A stretch of 64,000 bases of DNA from Enterobacter hormaechei ATCC 49162 (lineage in GTDB: Bacteria > Pseudomonadota > Gammaproteobacteria > Enterobacterales > Enterobacteriaceae): NCBI RefSeq assembly GCF_001875655.1, contig NZ_MKEQ01000001.1, positions 1,860,001 to 1,924,000 on the forward strand. Reading direction: 5' to 3'. Under the pieces are notes generated by a model that searched no databases, was not told the DNA's origin, and worked only from the letters and a program-made list of their open reading frames with translations. The position numbers and the translations under genes are program-made. This document shows, in pieces, positions 1-10,543 of this stretch (position 1 is its first letter; each line of letters begins with the position of its first letter).

Positions 1-1078
1 CCCGACGATCGTCCACGCGTTTCGCGAACCAGGCGGTCGTCAGGTTACGCGTGATCTTCGGGCTTTCAAGCTGAATGCCTGGCAGAATCGCTCTTGGTAA
101 TGCCTTTCCACTTTTCTTCTCGGCCAGCGCAAAGACCTGCTTATACAGATCCGTTTTCTCAAACGCCAGGCTGTCGCCCTTCTCCAGCTGTCGGCGAATG
201 TCGCTGTTGCTCATCTCCAGCGTCGTCGAAAGCTTTCGTACCGCACGTTCGGTGGTTCCGGCCTCACTGCTGCCGTAGGCAATGAGATCGCCGTCGAGGG
301 CGAGCTTGACACCGCTGGCGCGGCTTACAGCATTCTGGAAGGCCGCATTTCGGCTGGCGTACCAGCCCGCGTTAAAGTCCGCAAAACGATACAGCGGTTT
401 ATCGTAACTGGCCGGATAATTCAGCAAGTGATACGTCCCAAACCACAGTCCACCGCGCAGGGAGAAGACCTCCTGACGCACCGTACCGTCGATATCCCAC
501 GGATAACCATCGGTATGTTTTTCCGCGAAGGCGATACTGACCTGCATCGGACCGCCGGTATGCACCGGATTCAGCGAGCCAAACAGCTTCTGCCCCATCG
601 GCACCATATTGATGAAATCATCGAAAATGGCGCTGAGCTGTTTCTCGGTTTTCACCGTATCCAGCCGTTCGCTGTAGCTTTTACCGTTTGGCGAGGTGAT
701 TTTAAGGGCGGTATGCACCAGGAAAACCGGGATATGCATCGACTCGGCCCGGCGGTCGATCTCCTTCCAGGCGATTTTGTTCAGGCCAGGCACGACAGGA
801 TCGGACTGATACATCGATTCCTGCTGCGCCACCGCCAGCACCGAGCAGATATTCTCCTCAGTGGGCGCGATCTTCTGACTTTTGAAGGTTGTGGCCAGCG
901 CATCAGCCCACGCACTGCGATCCTTCACGCTGGCGGGCATTTTTTGCCGCACCACGCTCGCCACATCAACGGGCTTCTCCCCTTCTTTGAGCGGGGCGGC
1001 CCCTTTTTCGGCACAGCCCGCCAGCACGAAGGCGGCAAGTAACGTCAGCGGTAATGCACGTGGTACGGCAAATGGCAT
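1..1078 (-). CDS. yaiW: YaiW, DUF1615 outer-membrane lipoprotein (3' end outside window)
   Basis: The reverse strand reads open from an ATG at 1078 to the window edge, so the C-terminus is missing. The N-terminus MPFAVPRALPLTLL is a lipoprotein signal ending in the lipobox LAGC (Cys at residue 22), so the mature protein should be lipid-anchored. The following sequence, with QQESMYQSDP and RGGLWFGTYHLLNYP, is what I recognise as the DUF1615 family YaiW. In E. coli YaiW is a surface-exposed lipoprotein that helps SbmA-dependent uptake of proline-rich antimicrobial peptides. It lies 13 bp downstream of sbmA on the same strand, the same pairing as in E. coli, so co-transcription is expected. The identification rests on the lipobox, the recalled sequence and the neighbours. 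Confidence 0.9.
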   Translation of the reverse strand, partial: MPFAVPRALPLTLLAAFVLAGCAEKGAAPLKEGEKPVDVASVVRQKMPASVKDRSAWADALATTFKSQKIAPTEENICSVLAVAQQESMYQSDPVVPGLNKIAWKEIDRRAESMHIPVFLVHTALKITSPNGKSYSERLDTVKTEKQLSAIFDDFINMVPMGQKLFGSLNPVHTGGPMQVSIAFAEKHTDGYPWDIDGTVRQEVFSLRGGLWFGTYHLLNYPASYDKPLYRFADFNAGWYASRNAAFQNAVSRASGVKLALDGDLIAYGSSEAGTTERAVRKLSTTLEMSNSDIRRQLEKGDSLAFEKTDLYKQVFALAEKKSGKALPRAILPGIQLESPKITRNLTTAWFAKRVDDRR

Positions 1079-1091
1079 AGCAATTCCTTTT

Positions 1092-2312
1092 TTAACCTAA
1101 TGTATGGGTGACTTCCTGCAAGTCCTTATCGTCCAGCTCACGCTCGAAACTGCGTAAACGTTTGTAGATGGACATCAGCTCCACCAGCGTAGTCCAGGAG
1201 CTAATCAGGTACTGGAACGAACCGCGAACCTGACCAAAGACGTTGGTGATCTGGGTCATCAGACCGAGCGTAATCGTACCCGCAACGATGGACGGGAACA
1301 GCAGGAACAACCCGAAAACATTATCAACCTGAAGATAAAGAATGCGCGCAATATTGAAATACATGTAATGGAAATAGAGGCGGAAGTAGTTACGACGTAC
1401 AGCGCCAAACAGCTCGCGCACGGTAGGCGGTGACGCACGGTTGGCATCATCTTCGCCATACACCAGCTCTTTACGGTAGGCTGCTTCCACACGCTGGTTT
1501 TTAAACTCCAGCCCCGGCAGCTTGATCCCCACGACCGCCAGCAGCCCCGTCCCCATCAGTGACCAGACAATCGCGGCGATCACCAGGCCGTATGGCAGAT
1601 GGCCGACAATCGGCAGCTCCGGAACGTGCGACGAGAGCGTCACCAGCACCGGCAGGAAGGCGATTAGCGTCATGATGGCATTGATAAAGCTCACGCCCAT
1701 ATCTTCCAGCGTAGAGGCAAAACGCATGGTGTCTTCCTGCACACGCTGTGCGGCACCTTCGATATGACGCAGGTGCTGCCAGTGCGCCATATAGTGTTCA
1801 TTCATCGCGGTACGCCAGCGGAACACGTAGTGGCTGACGAAAAAGTTATTCATCACGCCGATCACCACGGCGATCAGGGCGATGCCGAGGAAGATCCCCA
1901 CCTCATGGTAGAACTGATTTATGGTCACTTTGTGCGGCGAACTCAGCGCCGTCTGGATCAGATCGTAAAACGGCGCATACCAGGCGTTAACTGCTACGCC
2001 CACTTCCACCAGGAACCAGGTGACAAAGATGATTAATGACGTGCCGAGAATCGACCAGTATTGCCAGCGGTGAGGAGAATAGACGAACCAGAACATGGCG
2101 AAAAGCCCTACGCAGAGCACGTAGTAAGCGTAGAAAAGCAGATAGCTCATGGACCAGAAGCGCGCTGCGCTAATGGGAATGTCGCCCGTCGCGCCCGTAA
2201 GACGGGTCAGCCACGCGCCGCCACCGGCCTGCCAGAAAATGACAGCCAGCAGTGCCCAAATAAATGCCGACAGGAAAAATGGCCCCGGCTTTGGGAAAAA
2301 AGACTTAAACAT
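1092..2312 (-). CDS. sbmA: SbmA inner-membrane peptide antibiotic transporter
   Basis: The 406-residue protein has the same length as E. coli SbmA and begins [19 protein letters not shown]. It is a polytopic inner-membrane protein of the SbmA/BacA family, related to the membrane domain of ABC exporters but without an ATPase domain. The family imports microcin B17, J25, bleomycin and proline-rich peptides using the proton gradient. Hydrophobic segments are clear near residues 12-30, 50-75, 83-105 and 140-165. The gene heads an sbmA-yaiW operon and is transcribed away from ampH, sharing a roughly 350-bp divergent intergenic region with it. Confidence 0.97.
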   Translation of the reverse strand: MFKSFFPKPGPFFLSAFIWALLAVIFWQAGGGAWLTRLTGATGDIPISAARFWSMSYLLFYAYYVLCVGLFAMFWFVYSPHRWQYWSILGTSLIIFVTWFLVEVGVAVNAWYAPFYDLIQTALSSPHKVTINQFYHEVGIFLGIALIAVVIGVMNNFFVSHYVFRWRTAMNEHYMAHWQHLRHIEGAAQRVQEDTMRFASTLEDMGVSFINAIMTLIAFLPVLVTLSSHVPELPIVGHLPYGLVIAAIVWSLMGTGLLAVVGIKLPGLEFKNQRVEAAYRKELVYGEDDANRASPPTVRELFGAVRRNYFRLYFHYMYFNIARILYLQVDNVFGLFLLFPSIVAGTITLGLMTQITNVFGQVRGSFQYLISSWTTLVELMSIYKRLRSFERELDDKDLQEVTHTLG

Positions 2313-2662
2313 TGTGCTTCCTTCTTGTTGTTATGGCTGTTGCTGTGTTCAACATATCGCCACACGAAACCTTGCCCGTGCCAGCCTACCGGTTCAGGCA
2401 AAAAAGTCAGACCTGCGGGTGAATTATTAGTTCGCTTTCCGGCTTCAGGAATTGTTTCGGTGCGTTTCATTCGCAACAGCGATCGTAGCGTCTATCATAC
2501 GGTCGATGTCACAAAATGGGAGCCACGCCGCAAGTAAATTGTTCAAATTTACCCACGGTTACGTTTTTCTCGCTATCGTTATGCAAATCGGGCCATTGCC
2601 CGACACCGATTAGTAGTATAAATACCCGTAACTTTCCTTATTCACTTGATGGATGCTTTTCG
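2313..2662. promoter_or_regulatory. sbmA/ampH divergent intergenic region
   Basis: This 350-bp stretch lies between the divergent sbmA and ampH start codons and holds no gene I can support. Short open frames here lack ribosome-binding sites and family resemblance. Promoters for both genes must lie here. In E. coli sbmA is a sigma-E target, but I did not identify a convincing sigma-E motif by eye. Confidence 0.5.
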
Positions 2663-3823
2663 TTGAAACGTTGTCTGCTCTCTTTCGCCGCGCTGTGTGC
2701 GGTGAGCCTGTCCACCGCTCAGGCAGCACAGCCTCTGACGGCCCCGGTTCTGGCCTCTGACATTGCCGATCGCTACGCAAACCTCATTTATTACGGCAGC
2801 GGTGCGACGGGAATGGCGCTGGTGGTGATCGACGGTAACCAGCGAGTGTTTCGCAGCTTCGGTGAAACACGACCGGGAAATAACGTTCGCCCGCAGCTGG
2901 ATTCCGTGATCCGCGTGGCGTCGATAACCAAGCTGATGACCAGCGAAATGCTGGTGAAACTGCTCGATCAGGGCGTGGTGAAACTCGACGATCCGCTCAG
3001 CAAATACGCGCCGCCCGGCGCTCGCGTGCCGACATATCAGGGAACGCCGATCAGACTGGTGAACCTGGCGACCCATACCAGCGCCCTGCCGCGAGAACAG
3101 CCTGGTGGCGCTGCGCATCGCCCCGTCTTTGTCTGGCCAACCCGCGAGCAGCGCTGGAACTACCTGAGCACCGCCACCCTGAAATCAGCCCCTGGCTCGC
3201 AGGCGGGTTATTCTAACCTGGCGTTTGATCTGCTGGCCGACGCTTTAGCGACGGCCTCAGGTAAACCCTACCCTCAACTGTTTGAAGAGCAGATCACGCG
3301 TCCGCTCGGAATGAAAGATACCACCTACACCCCCTCCCCGGATCAGTGCAAGCGCCTGATGGTGGCGGAAAAAGGGGCCAGCCCGTGTAACAACACGCTG
3401 GCAGCCATTGGCAGCGGTGGCGTTTACTCCACGCCTGGCGACATGATGCGCTGGATGCAGCAGTTCCTCTCTTCGGATTTTTACGCGCGCAGCAATCAGG
3501 CCGATCGTATGCAGACGCTCATCTACCAGCGCGCTCAGCTCCGCCGCGTCATTGGCATGGATGTTCCCGGCAAAGCCGATGCCCTCGGCATGGGCTGGGT
3601 GTATATGGCACCAAAAGATGGCCGACCGGGGATTATTCAAAAAACCGGCGGGGGTGGCGGATTCATCACCTACATGGCGATGATTCCGCAATCAAACGTG
3701 GGAGCGTTTGTGGTGGTCACCCGCTCCCCGAACACACGCTTCGTGAATATGAGCGATGGCGTGAATAACCTGGTCGCCGAACTGAGCGCCAATAAAGCGC
3801 AGGTTCTTACGGCCTCGAACTAG
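2663..3823 (+). CDS. ampH: AmpH penicillin-binding protein / DD-carboxypeptidase-endopeptidase
   Basis: AmpH is a class C beta-lactamase-like, low-molecular-weight penicillin-binding protein that trims and recycles peptidoglycan in the periplasm. The active-site SxxK motif is visible in RVASITKLM, the YxN motif in YSNLAFD and the KTG motif in QKTGGGGGF. The frame is open further upstream, but similarity to AmpH starts at MKRCLLSFAALCAVSLSTAQA, a signal peptide. I therefore place the start at a TTG at 2663, which gives 386 residues against 385 in E. coli as I recall. No in-frame ATG fits. The gene is divergent from sbmA and convergent with yaiV, as in E. coli. Confidence 0.94.
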   Translation: MKRCLLSFAALCAVSLSTAQAAQPLTAPVLASDIADRYANLIYYGSGATGMALVVIDGNQRVFRSFGETRPGNNVRPQLDSVIRVASITKLMTSEMLVKLLDQGVVKLDDPLSKYAPPGARVPTYQGTPIRLVNLATHTSALPREQPGGAAHRPVFVWPTREQRWNYLSTATLKSAPGSQAGYSNLAFDLLADALATASGKPYPQLFEEQITRPLGMKDTTYTPSPDQCKRLMVAEKGASPCNNTLAAIGSGGVYSTPGDMMRWMQQFLSSDFYARSNQADRMQTLIYQRAQLRRVIGMDVPGKADALGMGWVYMAPKDGRPGIIQKTGGGGGFITYMAMIPQSNVGAFVVVTRSPNTRFVNMSDGVNNLVAELSANKAQVLTASN

Positions 3824-3825
3824 CC

Positions 3826-4455
3826 TCAATAGTCCGTGGGCAAACGGTTGATACTGACCAGTTTGCCCCGGCTCATATTGATATAGTTCCCCTGCCGCAG
3901 CGCCGCCAAAACTTCTGCAACAACCGAGCGTGAAATACGCGTGCTACGCTGAATATGATTCATAACGCCAATTTTTGAACGCAGCGTGTCATCCCACTCG
4001 GCCATATTGATCAGCATCGCCCGGATCTGGCTATAGGAATTATTTCCGACCAGCTGCGTATCACGCTTCCCGAGAATATGGTTAATCCAGGACAGCCAGC
4101 AGAAAGCATCCTGCCAGAGATGCTGTTGCTGAATAAGTTGACACGCGCGAGAGGCGGGTAAATAAAATCCGGAACAGGGCGTTTGTGCCATCAGGGAATA
4201 TTCCAGATAGCTGTCATTTATCCATGCGCTTAAACCATAAATAAAAGGTGCCCGTGCGATCCCCACAAGAAGTTCATCAGATTTACGGTGGACGGCGACA
4301 AGTCCGGATTGTATTACAAAGGTGGATGGCTCATCATCATTATTATTACCGGTTGTTATTAATTGCTGTGGATCGTTCTTAAAAAGGGTACCGGCGACTT
4401 CCAGACACGTTATGAGCCGGCTTAATTCAGAAAGTGGTTTCGCATTAACGTTCAT
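3826..4455 (-). CDS. yaiV: YaiV/IprA, CRP-like winged-helix transcription regulator
   Basis: The 209-residue protein has a cyclic-nucleotide-binding-like N-terminal half and a C-terminal helix-turn-helix (residues about 160-200, with RSTRISRSVVAEVLAALRQG). Its place between ampH and the autotransporter is that of yaiV in E. coli. The Salmonella homologue IprA is described as an inhibitor of hydrogen peroxide resistance. It ends 2 bp from the ampH stop on the other strand, so the two genes converge with no room for a separate terminator. The regulatory target is not visible from the sequence. Confidence 0.85.
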   Translation of the reverse strand: MNVNAKPLSELSRLITCLEVAGTLFKNDPQQLITTGNNNDDEPSTFVIQSGLVAVHRKSDELLVGIARAPFIYGLSAWINDSYLEYSLMAQTPCSGFYLPASRACQLIQQQHLWQDAFCWLSWINHILGKRDTQLVGNNSYSQIRAMLINMAEWDDTLRSKIGVMNHIQRSTRISRSVVAEVLAALRQGNYINMSRGKLVSINRLPTDY

Positions 4456-4506
4456 GCATACCTCAAGTCATCTGTATCTGTCGGTTCTTTATTATTTTTA
4501 AACCAT

Positions 4507-4539
4507 ATAAAAAAGCGGGGGTAAAATCTCCCGCGCTTT
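4507..4539 (-). terminator. Rho-independent terminator of the autotransporter gene
   Basis: Read on the minus strand, a stem formed by AAAGCG and CGCTTT with inner GGG/CCC pairs is followed directly by a run of T. It starts about 6 nt after the autotransporter stop codon. Confidence 0.8.
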
Positions 4540-4544
4540 CTATT

Positions 4545-7319
4545 TTACCAGGTGTATTTCACACCCAGGTTTGCACCCCAGTTCTGGTCAACGTCGCCGC
4601 CGCCCAGATAGGTCGCATCAGTGTAAGCACTGAAGTTTTTCGTGAAGCTGAACTGCGTGCCCAGTCCCACGCGAACCGCAGAGCCTTCCACGCCGTTATC
4701 AATGCTGTCATTGTTGATGTCAGCATTGTTGTCGGCATCGTCATACACGTAAGCCAGTTTGAAGTAAGGCGTTAACGCCTGCTCGCCGCCGTAGTTGAAG
4801 GTATAACCTGCATCTACGCCCAGTTCATAACGCATACTGTCGTAAGACTGGCCATCGATACGCATGTCGTTGCTTAACTGATAGTCATCACCGGACTGGA
4901 ACAGGCCAGAGATCGCCGCGTAAGGCGTGACGTAGCCAGACAGGTTGGGTTTCCAGTCATAGCCCAGCTTCATCCCGAAACCAACGGCGTCAGTCGTCGT
5001 ATTACCGTCAACATATTGACCGTTGCTCATGGTGGCAGAGAGGTCATTGTTGAAGCGGGTGTAGCTCAGGGAGCTGTCGAGGAAGATGTCGTTCATGAAC
5101 TTCGCCGACGCGTAGATCATCGCAGTCTGGCTATCCTGATCGACCTGACCCGTACGATCGCTGATATCACCCTTCGCGAAACCAGCCGCACCACCGACAA
5201 TCCACTTCGCGTTATTACCGCCGATCTGAGTATCCAGACCAACCATAATGCCGCTTACGTCCTGATCGTAGCTAACGGTGCCATTATCTGCGTCAAAGTT
5301 GCCGCCAAAATAGCTCACCCACGCTCCGCCGTTATCCGCCAGGCCGTGACGGCTGTTGGTCAGACGCGTACCCACGGTATCCTGTTGCAGATTCCAGATG
5401 TTGGTATTAGCTGAAGGGATGCTCAGCGCCATGTTGGCGTAGTCAGTCAGCTCTTCCTGCTGGAGAACAACGGTGTCGCCCTTCTGCTGCGCCTGATAGG
5501 TGTAAGCCCCTAAATCGGCTTTATTTGCCGCAGTAAAGCTGGCAGCAGTACCCGCATTATTGTCATAGACGCGAACGATCTCTTTGTTTTTGTAGTCAGC
5601 AACAGAGCCTGCGCCAGTTGCATCATCGATGCGCACTTTATAGTTACCGGCAACATCACCGTTCACCGCCAGGTGACCGTCAGAGTTCAGCGCAACAACA
5701 CCATAGTCGTAGCCCGTTTTATAGCGATCGTTGGTGATATAGCGAGCGTTGTCCAGGTCGCTGTTCAGCACATAATCGCGGCTGGCGACGTTGAGCACAC
5801 CGCCGTCGGTCAGCACCATGTTGTGCGTATCAACCTGACCCAGACCCAGCGCCAGCTCCGCACCGTTGTCCACGGTAATGGTGTTGGCATACAGCTCTGC
5901 GGTCTCTTCAGTCAGTGCCGCACGGCTGCCGCTGTCCAGATACAGGCTGTCGGTTGCTACCCCACCGCTGTCGCCAATATTCAGCTCAGACGCATTGGTC
6001 AGGGTGATGGAATCCGCCAGCAGGCCGGAGTTTTCAACATTGACCTGAGACTGGTTGTTCACCGTCAGCGCGTCGATGTTGGAGATCTTACGGGTATCCC
6101 ACTCGGAACCGTTATTCAGCGCCACGTTGAACAGGCCGCTCTGATACACCTCTTCGCCCGCTACGTGACCGTTGCTGTCGAAGGTAGAATCAGGCCAGAT
6201 GCTGTTTGGAGAAAGCGTGTGCCAGTCTACTTCGCTGTAGCCTTCACCATACATTTGCGCCGTGCCGATGGCTTCAACGCTGGACTGCGCGGCACCCACC
6301 CATTTGCTGCCGTTGGTCAGCGTGACATCCAGCTTGTCGGTATCATCCCAGCCGTTGGTCGTTGGGTTATAGACACCGTCATTGGTGGTATCCGTTGCCG
6401 GATCGCCATTCTCGTAGAAGTTGTTATCAAAGGTGCTGGCGAAAAGGATATCGCCGGTAATGGTAGAGTGATCGAAGGTGGCGGTGGTCTGCATGGCGTT
6501 ATCAGACGCGCTGGCCGCAACGATCAGCGCCGCATCATCCGCAGCCGTGGCGTTGGTTTCACCGTAGTCACTCGGCTTCGCCGTTTGACCATAGAAGCCG
6601 CTGGTACCCAGATCGCTATACGCGCCAGAGGTCAGCACGGAGTCTTTTACCACCAGCGTATCGGTAAAGATATTGCTGTTGTTTGCCACGCCTTCAACAC
6701 CGTCGTATGGCGTGTTATCCAGTTCATGATAACCCTGCGTCAGTGTGATACCCGCGACGTGGGAATTGTTCTGAATAACGATATCAGATTCTACGTCCAG
6801 GGTGATGGCGTTACCCAGACCATAGGTGTCCAGATAATGCGTTTCTGAGGTTTCGCCATTGACGACATCATACGCGTAATGCTCGTAGGTATCGTTGATG
6901 GTGGAGTTATCAACAGTCAGGCCAAAACGATCATACTGGGTATGACGGGTGCCGTCGGTATCCGTACCATCTGCACACGTCGTGGTCATACACTCTGACG
7001 TGATCATGCCGTTAATGGTGCTGTTAGAAATACTCAGCGTGTTCGCACGGCCATTGACACCATCATCCAGATAGTATGTCGAAATAACCCCGTTCACGGT
7101 TGATTTATTCACGACCGGATAAATATCACCGTCATGTCTGGCGTCTGAATAATCCCAGTCAGCGTAGCCATTAAACCACGGCGTGGACGCCGTATTGTCA
7201 TATCCAAAAGTATTATATGTCGTTCCTGATATATCTTTCGCATTGGCCTGAGAAGCGATAGCCAGGGTGCAGGCTAATGCAAGTTGAGATACAACCAGTT
7301 TCTTTTTCCATGTTTGCAT
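4545..7319 (-). CDS. Autotransporter with type Va outer-membrane beta-barrel (YaiT position)
   Basis: The 925-residue protein has a signal peptide (MQTWKKKLVVSQLALACTLA, cleaved near SQANA). Its long passenger is rich in Asn, Asp, Ser and Thr, with repeated NxSxI(N)G-type strands typical of a beta-helix. The C-terminal barrel occupies roughly the last 280 residues and ends in the aromatic YTW expected for BAM recognition. I chose the ATG at 7319 over one ten codons upstream because AGGAGG lies 9 nt before it. The gene holds the position of E. coli yaiT between hemB and yaiV. The passenger has no recognisable protease motif, so an adhesin-like or self-associating role is inferred, not shown. 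Confidence 0.88.
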   Translation of the reverse strand: MQTWKKKLVVSQLALACTLAIASQANAKDISGTTYNTFGYDNTASTPWFNGYADWDYSDARHDGDIYPVVNKSTVNGVISTYYLDDGVNGRANTLSISNSTINGMITSECMTTTCADGTDTDGTRHTQYDRFGLTVDNSTINDTYEHYAYDVVNGETSETHYLDTYGLGNAITLDVESDIVIQNNSHVAGITLTQGYHELDNTPYDGVEGVANNSNIFTDTLVVKDSVLTSGAYSDLGTSGFYGQTAKPSDYGETNATAADDAALIVAASASDNAMQTTATFDHSTITGDILFASTFDNNFYENGDPATDTTNDGVYNPTTNGWDDTDKLDVTLTNGSKWVGAAQSSVEAIGTAQMYGEGYSEVDWHTLSPNSIWPDSTFDSNGHVAGEEVYQSGLFNVALNNGSEWDTRKISNIDALTVNNQSQVNVENSGLLADSITLTNASELNIGDSGGVATDSLYLDSGSRAALTEETAELYANTITVDNGAELALGLGQVDTHNMVLTDGGVLNVASRDYVLNSDLDNARYITNDRYKTGYDYGVVALNSDGHLAVNGDVAGNYKVRIDDATGAGSVADYKNKEIVRVYDNNAGTAASFTAANKADLGAYTYQAQQKGDTVVLQQEELTDYANMALSIPSANTNIWNLQQDTVGTRLTNSRHGLADNGGAWVSYFGGNFDADNGTVSYDQDVSGIMVGLDTQIGGNNAKWIVGGAAGFAKGDISDRTGQVDQDSQTAMIYASAKFMNDIFLDSSLSYTRFNNDLSATMSNGQYVDGNTTTDAVGFGMKLGYDWKPNLSGYVTPYAAISGLFQSGDDYQLSNDMRIDGQSYDSMRYELGVDAGYTFNYGGEQALTPYFKLAYVYDDADNNADINNDSIDNGVEGSAVRVGLGTQFSFTKNFSAYTDATYLGGGDVDQNWGANLGVKYTW

Positions 7320-7770
7320 TGGGTCATCCCTCCTCAGGGACGTAAGCAAGTTTGTCCATCAAATCATTTGGCAATGTTTAATTGCGGAAGGAATTATGCA
7401 GTTTCACTTCAAAAAGGTTCAATGAATGATTCCATTAAGTCCGCATTCAGACAAATAAGATCTCCTACCCGATTTTATATCAGACATTATAAATAAAAAT
7501 CTTAAAATCAGCACCTTGAACGATTATTCCATTGGCTGTGAAAATATAATAAAAAATAATAGATCATTTATAATGATACTTTCACTTCAATACAGAAATA
7601 ACGCCAATATCTCTACGCGTCTAAAAAGCCAAATTAATTCCCCGGTTAATAAATGTATTGCTGCGAGCCGTGGCGCATGTTGCAAAATCAAAAAGCCCAC
7701 TTTAGTAAAGCACCTCCCCCCCACTTTCAGGTACACTGTCCCTCTTTGTTCCACAAACATCAGGCATACC
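7320..7770. other. AT-rich intergenic region between autotransporter and hemB
   Basis: About 450 bp, strongly AT-rich in the middle (7,480-7,570), with no gene I can support. It should contain the divergent promoters of the autotransporter gene and hemB. The hemB frame stays open upstream to 7,516, but that extension is compositionally unlike the protein and lies outside the known HemB length. Confidence 0.6.
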
Positions 7771-8745
7771 ATGACCGATTTAATTGCACGTCCCCGTCGC
7801 CTGCGCAAGTCACCCGCACTGCGCGCCATGTTTGAAGAGACAACACTGACCTTAAACGATCTGGTGTTGCCGATTTTTGTTGAAGAAGAGATCGATGACT
7901 ACAAAGCCATCGACGCGATGCCCGGCGTGATGCGCATTCCTGAAAAGCATCTGGCCCGCGAGATTGAACGCATTGCGAATGCGGGGATCCGCTCGGTGAT
8001 GACGTTCGGCATCTCCCACCACACTGACGCGACCGGCAGCGATGCCTGGAAAGAAGACGGCCTTGTCGCCCGTATGTCGCGCATCTGTAAAGAGACTGTG
8101 CCGGAGATGATTGTCATGTCCGATACCTGCTTCTGCGAATACACCTCTCATGGCCACTGCGGTGTGCTGTGCGATCACGGCGTGGACAACGATGCGACCC
8201 TGCTGAACCTTGGCAAGCAGGCGGTAGTTGCCGCCGCTGCGGGTGCGGATTTCATTGCGCCTTCTGCGGCAATGGATGGGCAGGTACAGGCGATCCGCCA
8301 GGCGCTGGACGCTGCGGGCTTCACCGATACCGCCATCATGTCCTACTCCACCAAATTTGCCTCCTCTTTCTACGGCCCATTCCGTGAAGCTGCGGGCACG
8401 GCGCTGAAAGGGGATCGTAAAACCTATCAGATGAACCCGCTGAACCGCCGCGAAGCGATTCGTGAATCTCTGCTCGATGAAGCGCAGGGCGCAGACTGCC
8501 TGATGGTGAAACCGGCGGGCGCGTATCTGGATATCCTGCGCGACATTCGCGAACGCTCCGAACTGCCGCTGGGCGCATACCAGGTGAGCGGCGAGTACGC
8601 GATGATCAAATTCGCCGCGCAGGCGGGTGCCATCGACGAAGAGAAAGTGATCCTGGAAAGCCTCGGTGCGATCAAGCGCGCGGGCGCGGATCTGATCTTC
8701 AGCTATTTCGCGCTGGATCTCGCTGAGAAAAAAATCCTCCGTTAA
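7771..8745 (+). CDS. hemB: HemB, delta-aminolevulinic acid dehydratase (porphobilinogen synthase)
   Basis: HemB condenses two 5-aminolevulinate molecules into porphobilinogen in cytosolic tetrapyrrole synthesis. The start [20 protein letters not shown] and the 324-residue length match E. coli HemB. The zinc-binding cysteines lie in [18 protein letters not shown], and the two active-site lysines in [10 protein letters not shown] and [10 protein letters not shown]. The ATG at 7771 is preferred over the longer open frame because it reproduces the family N-terminus. The neighbouring genes match those of E. coli hemB. Confidence 0.98.
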   Translation: MTDLIARPRRLRKSPALRAMFEETTLTLNDLVLPIFVEEEIDDYKAIDAMPGVMRIPEKHLAREIERIANAGIRSVMTFGISHHTDATGSDAWKEDGLVARMSRICKETVPEMIVMSDTCFCEYTSHGHCGVLCDHGVDNDATLLNLGKQAVVAAAAGADFIAPSAAMDGQVQAIRQALDAAGFTDTAIMSYSTKFASSFYGPFREAAGTALKGDRKTYQMNPLNRREAIRESLLDEAQGADCLMVKPAGAYLDILRDIRERSELPLGAYQVSGEYAMIKFAAQAGAIDEEKVILESLGAIKRAGADLIFSYFALDLAEKKILR

Positions 8746-8818
8746 TCTTCACCAAACTGCAATACAACCGACATCTGCTCCTTCTACTGTCTGGGCAAGA
8801 CGGCAGGAGGAGTGATCA

Positions 8819-10543
8819 ATGTTTAGTCTCGACAGCGTTCTTGATGACCTTTGGCCTCAGGCGAGGCCCGCACCCTGGCAAAAAAGTCTGTTAAAAAGAC
8901 TGCTCCACGAAGACGAATTTCAGCAGTTTGCCGCCAGCCACCGTCACCTGAAAGGGCTGGATATGGTGGAGCAAGTTCTGGAACACCTTGATATTCTCTG
9001 CTCCGTTTCCGCCCGCGATCTCGAACAAATCCCCGAACACGGCCCACTCATAGTGATAGCTAACCACCCGACGGGCACCCTGGATGGGCTGGCGCTGCTG
9101 TACGCCGTTTCCCGCGTACGCCGCGACGTCCGGGTTGTCACCAACAGGATGCTGTCCCACCTTGAGCCTCTGAGTTCATTGTTTATCCCCGTGGATAATA
9201 TGGGCGGCAGAACCGCAAAAGCGTCTCTGATGCAGATGGAACAGCATCTGCAAAACGCCGGTGTGCTGATCTTCTTTCCGGCGGGCGAAGTCTCCCGCCC
9301 AACGCGCAAAGGCATCCGCGATAAAAAATGGCATCCGGGCTTTTTCAAGCTAGCCAGCAAACTGCGTGTGCCGCTACTCCCGGTACATATTCAGGCGCAC
9401 AACAGCGTGTTGTTTTATGCCAGCACGCTGGTCTCACCTACGATTTCCATGCTGCTGCTGATGCAACAGATGTTTCGCCGCCGTCACAGCCAGCTGCCGA
9501 TCAAAATCGGCCAGCAGATTGCCTGGAATGACCGCTTTAGCGCTACCCTTTCATCGCGTGAGATGGCCGAGCAGTGCCGTCAGCACGTGATACGTCTTGG
9601 CAAGGGATTGCCTGGCGTCTTTAAAACCCAGTGCGCCATTGCCCGCCCGGAAGACAGGGCCACGCTGAAGCGCGAACTGGCGCAGGCCGAGTGTCTGGGC
9701 AAAACCAGCGATGGTAAGACCATCTATCTTTGGCAACGCAACGGGCAGGAAGAGGCGCCTTTGCTGCGCGAGCTGGGGCGGCTGCGCGAGATTGCCTTTC
9801 GTGCCGTGGAGGAAGGCAGCGGGAAGCGCCGGGATACCGACAGCTACGATGATGACTATCTGCATCTCATTCTGTGGGATGACGATGACCTGGAGATTGT
9901 CGGCGCGTACCGTTTTATGCCAACGGCCATGCAGGTGGAAAAGCGCGGCGTCGAGGGGTTATACAGCTACAGCCTGTTCCACTACGACGAAAGGATGCAG
10001 GACATACTGGAGCACGGCATTGAGCTGGGACGAAGCTTTATACAGCCGCGCTACTGGGGACGTCGCGGTCTGGACTATCTGTGGTCAGGCATTGGCGCCT
10101 ATCTGGCGCGCTATCCGCACTACCGCTACCTGTTTGGCCCGGTGTCTATTTCCGGTGGCCTGCCGCCTGCGGCACGGGATCTGCTGGTCGCCTTTTACCG
10201 CCTGTGGTTCCCGGCCAGCCATCCGTTAGCCGCTTCGCGTCAACCCTACCCGGCCTCACTTCCGGACGTACTGGCGCAATTTGGCGGGGTGGATTACGTG
10301 GACGATCTGACAAAGCTGAAAACGCTGCTCGGCAACCTGGGTTGCGGCATTCCGCCGCTCTATAAACAGTATTCCGAGCTATGCGAGCCAGGCGGCGTGC
10401 AGTTTATTGATTTTGGCAGCGACCCGGCGTTCAACAACTGCGTTGACGGGCTGGTGCTGGTGGATTTGTGTTACCTGAAGGCGAACCGCTATCAGCGGTA
10501 TATAGAAGCACATTTAACACCCTCACCCCAGCCCTCTCCCTAA
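8819..10543 (+). CDS. Two-domain acyltransferase: PlsC-like plus OlsB/GNAT-like (possible OlsF-type ornithine lipid synthase)
   Basis: The 574-residue protein has two domains. Residues about 60-270 are a lysophospholipid acyltransferase domain with ANHPTGTLDG in place of the NHx4D motif and FFPAGEVSR as the FPEGxxS motif. Residues about 290-560 resemble the hemolysin/OlsB-type GNAT N-acyltransferases, with WGRRGLDYLWSGIGAYL. This arrangement fits the bifunctional OlsF described from Serratia, which makes ornithine lipids, but substrate use here is inferred. The start has GGAGGAG 6-7 nt upstream. The last ten residues, HLTPSPQPSP, are read from a repeat element, so the original stop codon may have been replaced. 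Confidence 0.7.
   Translation: MFSLDSVLDDLWPQARPAPWQKSLLKRLLHEDEFQQFAASHRHLKGLDMVEQVLEHLDILCSVSARDLEQIPEHGPLIVIANHPTGTLDGLALLYAVSRVRRDVRVVTNRMLSHLEPLSSLFIPVDNMGGRTAKASLMQMEQHLQNAGVLIFFPAGEVSRPTRKGIRDKKWHPGFFKLASKLRVPLLPVHIQAHNSVLFYASTLVSPTISMLLLMQQMFRRRHSQLPIKIGQQIAWNDRFSATLSSREMAEQCRQHVIRLGKGLPGVFKTQCAIARPEDRATLKRELAQAECLGKTSDGKTIYLWQRNGQEEAPLLRELGRLREIAFRAVEEGSGKRRDTDSYDDDYLHLILWDDDDLEIVGAYRFMPTAMQVEKRGVEGLYSYSLFHYDERMQDILEHGIELGRSFIQPRYWGRRGLDYLWSGIGAYLARYPHYRYLFGPVSISGGLPPAARDLLVAFYRLWFPASHPLAASRQPYPASLPDVLAQFGGVDYVDDLTKLKTLLGNLGCGIPPLYKQYSELCEPGGVQFIDFGSDPAFNNCVDGLVLVDLCYLKANRYQRYIEAHLTPSPQPSP

Noticed and set aside
5673..6848. 391-codon frame opposite the autotransporter gene
   Set aside because: It lies antisense to the beta-helix passenger; its Val/Arg/His-rich repeats mirror the passenger repeats.
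7516..7770. Longer HemB N-terminus
   Set aside because: It adds 85 residues not found in HemB, and the ATG at 7,771 gives the exact family length.
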